Shown piece after piece: positions 62,246 through 64,000 of a stretch of 64,000 nt of DNA. This DNA is from an uncultured Prevotella sp. GTDB taxonomy: Bacteria > Bacteroidota > Bacteroidia > Bacteroidales > Bacteroidaceae. Positions within the stretch are counted from its first letter, which is position 1. Each line of letters starts with the position of its first letter. The notes under the pieces were generated by a model, which was not told the DNA's origin, searched no databases, and was given only the letters and a program-made list of their open reading frames with translations. The stretch is taken from the NCBI GenBank assembly GCA_946402275.1, contig CAMIVY010000007.1:46516-110515 (forward strand). The letters run 5' to 3'. A program made the translations under genes and the position numbers.

Positions 62246-62361
62246 TCGCCGAATCCGATGTTTCAATATTTAAAAGTTCGCTTTTATATTTGGTGCAAAG
62301 GTACATATTTCGTTTGATATTAACAAGCAAATTAGAATATTTTTACGAATAATGTCTGACA

Positions 62362-63888
62362 TTGATGGCACAGATTGAGTTACGCATATCAAGTAAAATA
62401 CAAAAAGTGACAGGAAAGAGTGAGATAATGATCCGCTTCTTTCAAGGTACTTCGTTTGACCTCTACGCCAAGAGCGAGGTGTATGTTAGCCCAGAGTATT
62501 TCGAGTATTACATCAATCGCGAGAAGACAGAGAAGGCTGGGGTGAAAGTTCCTGGGAATACAATTACGGTCTCTGTCGATAAGGCAAAGAAGAATGGCTA
62601 CTTTCTTCGCAAGAGTGGAACCATCGTTTTCAAGCAGCGCCTTGAAACGCCGGATGTGAAGTACCACCGCCAACAAGTTGAACGCCTGGAGAAACTAAAG
62701 AAGTACATTCTTGATCAGTTTGAATCTGCAGACAAAGGGAGTTTGTCAAGCGACTGGCTTAAAGAAGTAGTTGATAGGTTCAATCATCCTGAGAAGTATA
62801 GTGTCAATCCAGAAAGCAAGTCATTCTACGATCTCGTGGAACTATATATTAGCCGCCGTCAGCTGGCTCCTTCCCACTTTAAGGACTTTTATGTCCTATC
62901 ACGTGCTATTTCCAGATATGAGGGATTCATTCGAGCCACTGACACGTCAAGAAAGGCATTCACATTTGAAATAAATACGGTTACACGTAACGACATCGAG
63001 GAACTGGCCGACTATTTGCGCCACGAGAAGGCTCTTTCAGACCAATACCCCAATATCTTTGCAAAGCTTATAGAGGATTACCCTGCGTCATTGAAGAAAA
63101 GGCGAAATAAGGTCGAGCCACGTGGCGAGAACACCATCATCAAGATGCTGACCAGGCTTAAGACAATATTCAAATATGCGATTGATGAGGGTTATACCAC
63201 CAATCGTCCCTTTGACGGCTTTAAGATAGGTACCGCTGTTGAGAGTACACCTATTTATATTACTATAGAGGAGAGAAACATAATTGCAGACTGCGACCTC
63301 GAAAAGAAATGGTCAGAGGCGGATGAACAGTACCGCAAGGACTGTGAGCTGCCTATCAAGACCATCCTCATGTGTCGTGACGTCTTCATTTTCCAGTGTT
63401 TTATCGGTTGCCGTGTTGGCGACCTGGTAAAACTAACACCCCAGCACATTGAGAACGGCATCCTTGTTTACACACCACATAAGACCAAGGACGGCAAGGA
63501 AGCCGTGCAAGCACGCGTACCGCTCCATGCCAAGGCCTTGGAGCTGATAGAGAGATATGAGGGACAGGATGAGAAAGGCCGGTTATTTCCTTTTATCTCT
63601 TCACAGAAGTACAATGACGCCATTAAGATTATTTTCACGCTTGCTGGGATTACGAGGAATGTTGAGGTGCTTAACACCCTCACCAATGAGTTTGAGTTAC
63701 ATCCCATTAACGAGATTGCGTCAAGTCACCTCGCCAGACGTACTTTCATCGGTAATGCCTATTTCAAAGTTACCGATCCTAATCTGATAGGAAAGATGTC
63801 TGGTCACGTAGATGGCTCCAGAGCGTTCAAGCGATACCGCAAGATAGAGGACGAGACCTTGAAGAATGTGATAGATCTTATTGGTTAA
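62362..63888 (+). CDS. Tyrosine recombinase (integrase) of element 2
   Basis: A 508-residue recombinase (translation starts at the ATG at 62362 or 62365). Same layout as the integrase at 34954 and closely similar along its length; most changes fall in the N-terminal arm-binding half and around residue 155. Catalytic set intact: R in GCRVGDL, K in TKDGKEAVQARVPL, H456/R459 in SSHLARRTF, H482 in MSGH, Y492 in FKRYRKI. 300 bp after the shared core, as in element 1. Confidence 0.94.
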   Translation: MMAQIELRISSKIQKVTGKSEIMIRFFQGTSFDLYAKSEVYVSPEYFEYYINREKTEKAGVKVPGNTITVSVDKAKKNGYFLRKSGTIVFKQRLETPDVKYHRQQVERLEKLKKYILDQFESADKGSLSSDWLKEVVDRFNHPEKYSVNPESKSFYDLVELYISRRQLAPSHFKDFYVLSRAISRYEGFIRATDTSRKAFTFEINTVTRNDIEELADYLRHEKALSDQYPNIFAKLIEDYPASLKKRRNKVEPRGENTIIKMLTRLKTIFKYAIDEGYTTNRPFDGFKIGTAVESTPIYITIEERNIIADCDLEKKWSEADEQYRKDCELPIKTILMCRDVFIFQCFIGCRVGDLVKLTPQHIENGILVYTPHKTKDGKEAVQARVPLHAKALELIERYEGQDEKGRLFPFISSQKYNDAIKIIFTLAGITRNVEVLNTLTNEFELHPINEIASSHLARRTFIGNAYFKVTDPNLIGKMSGHVDGSRAFKRYRKIEDETLKNVIDLIG

Positions 63889-63910
63889 GATATTATTATC
63901 ACGCTATCAT

Positions 63911-63937
63911 TAAGAGGGAGCAATTAACTCTCTCTTA
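63911..63937 (+). terminator. Terminator after the second integrase
   Basis: Ten-bp stem with one mismatch, TAAGAGGGAG (63911-63920) / CTCTCTCTTA (63928-63937), 7-nt loop, then a T-rich tail. The remaining bases to 64000 show no gene. Confidence 0.7.
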
Positions 63938-64000
63938 ATTCTTATAATCCTAAAATCCGCAACTATCATCCAATACACGATTAAGGGTAGATTTATGAGT

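Larger units (their letters stand above)
62049..64000 (+). mobile_element. Integrative element 2, left end only
   Basis: Starts at the shared core and carries its own arm-type repeats and integrase. The rest lies beyond the window, so size and cargo are unknown. Confidence 0.7.

Overview
The window looks like chromosomal DNA of a Bacteroidales bacterium, most likely a Prevotella-type species. Supporting signs are promoters of the form TTTG - about 20 bp - TAnnTTTG, lipoproteins with acidic residues after the lipidated cysteine, a BspA-type leucine-rich repeat protein, RhuM, a FldA/DUF2023 pair, the GGGtGRT/NifU-like pair and pectate lyases with a Bacteroidota-type C-terminal tail. No rRNA, tRNA or CRISPR array was seen.

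Positions 1-34.6 kb are resident chromosome. In order: the end of a histidine phosphatase; rpoN (sigma-54), purE and ispG; a pectin-use cluster (KdgF-like cupin, PL10-type lyase, DMT transporter); on the minus strand an UPF1-like helicase, a cytidylate kinase-like protein, a large PL1-type pectate lyase and uracil permease; DUF2023 plus flavodoxin; a metal permease with an HMA domain; an RluA-type pseudouridine synthase; a divergent Fur-family regulator / zinc-type P1B ATPase pair with operator-like dyads between them; a DUF3089 lipoprotein; a shortened AraC protein; RhuM; a BspA-like protein; a DUF2442/DUF4160 pair; an outer-membrane protein; the GGGtGRT/NifU-like pair; and a C_GCAxxG_C_C protein.

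From 34.6 kb onward there are two integrative elements in tandem. The 14-bp core GTCGGGATGAGGCG occurs at 34617 and again at 62049, each time 300-330 bp upstream of a tyrosine recombinase gene. Integrase-proximal 11-bp tandem repeats (CACGCCAAAAA) lie just inside both ends of the first element. The first element is therefore about 27.4 kb. It carries an integrase, an AbiE-like toxin-antitoxin pair, regulators, ParA, a primase-helicase, an iteron/oriT-like region and a MobV relaxase. Its cargo is a two-component system, a TolC/HlyD/FtsX/ATPase efflux operon and a tight operon of five lipoproteins around a second ABC transporter. The second element starts at the shared core at 62049, has its own integrase and altered repeats (CACGGGAAAAA), and runs off the window.

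The most unusual unexplained structure is a set of short degenerate repeat arrays with strict periods of 7, 9 or 21-22 bp. Many 21-22-bp units are palindromic with constant arms and variable centres. They occur between genes and also in frame inside genes (tolC, the helicase, the pseudouridine synthase, the permease, the start of ispG). Two long imperfect palindromes of 280 and 160 bp sit in gene-poor stretches around 26 and 29.5 kb.
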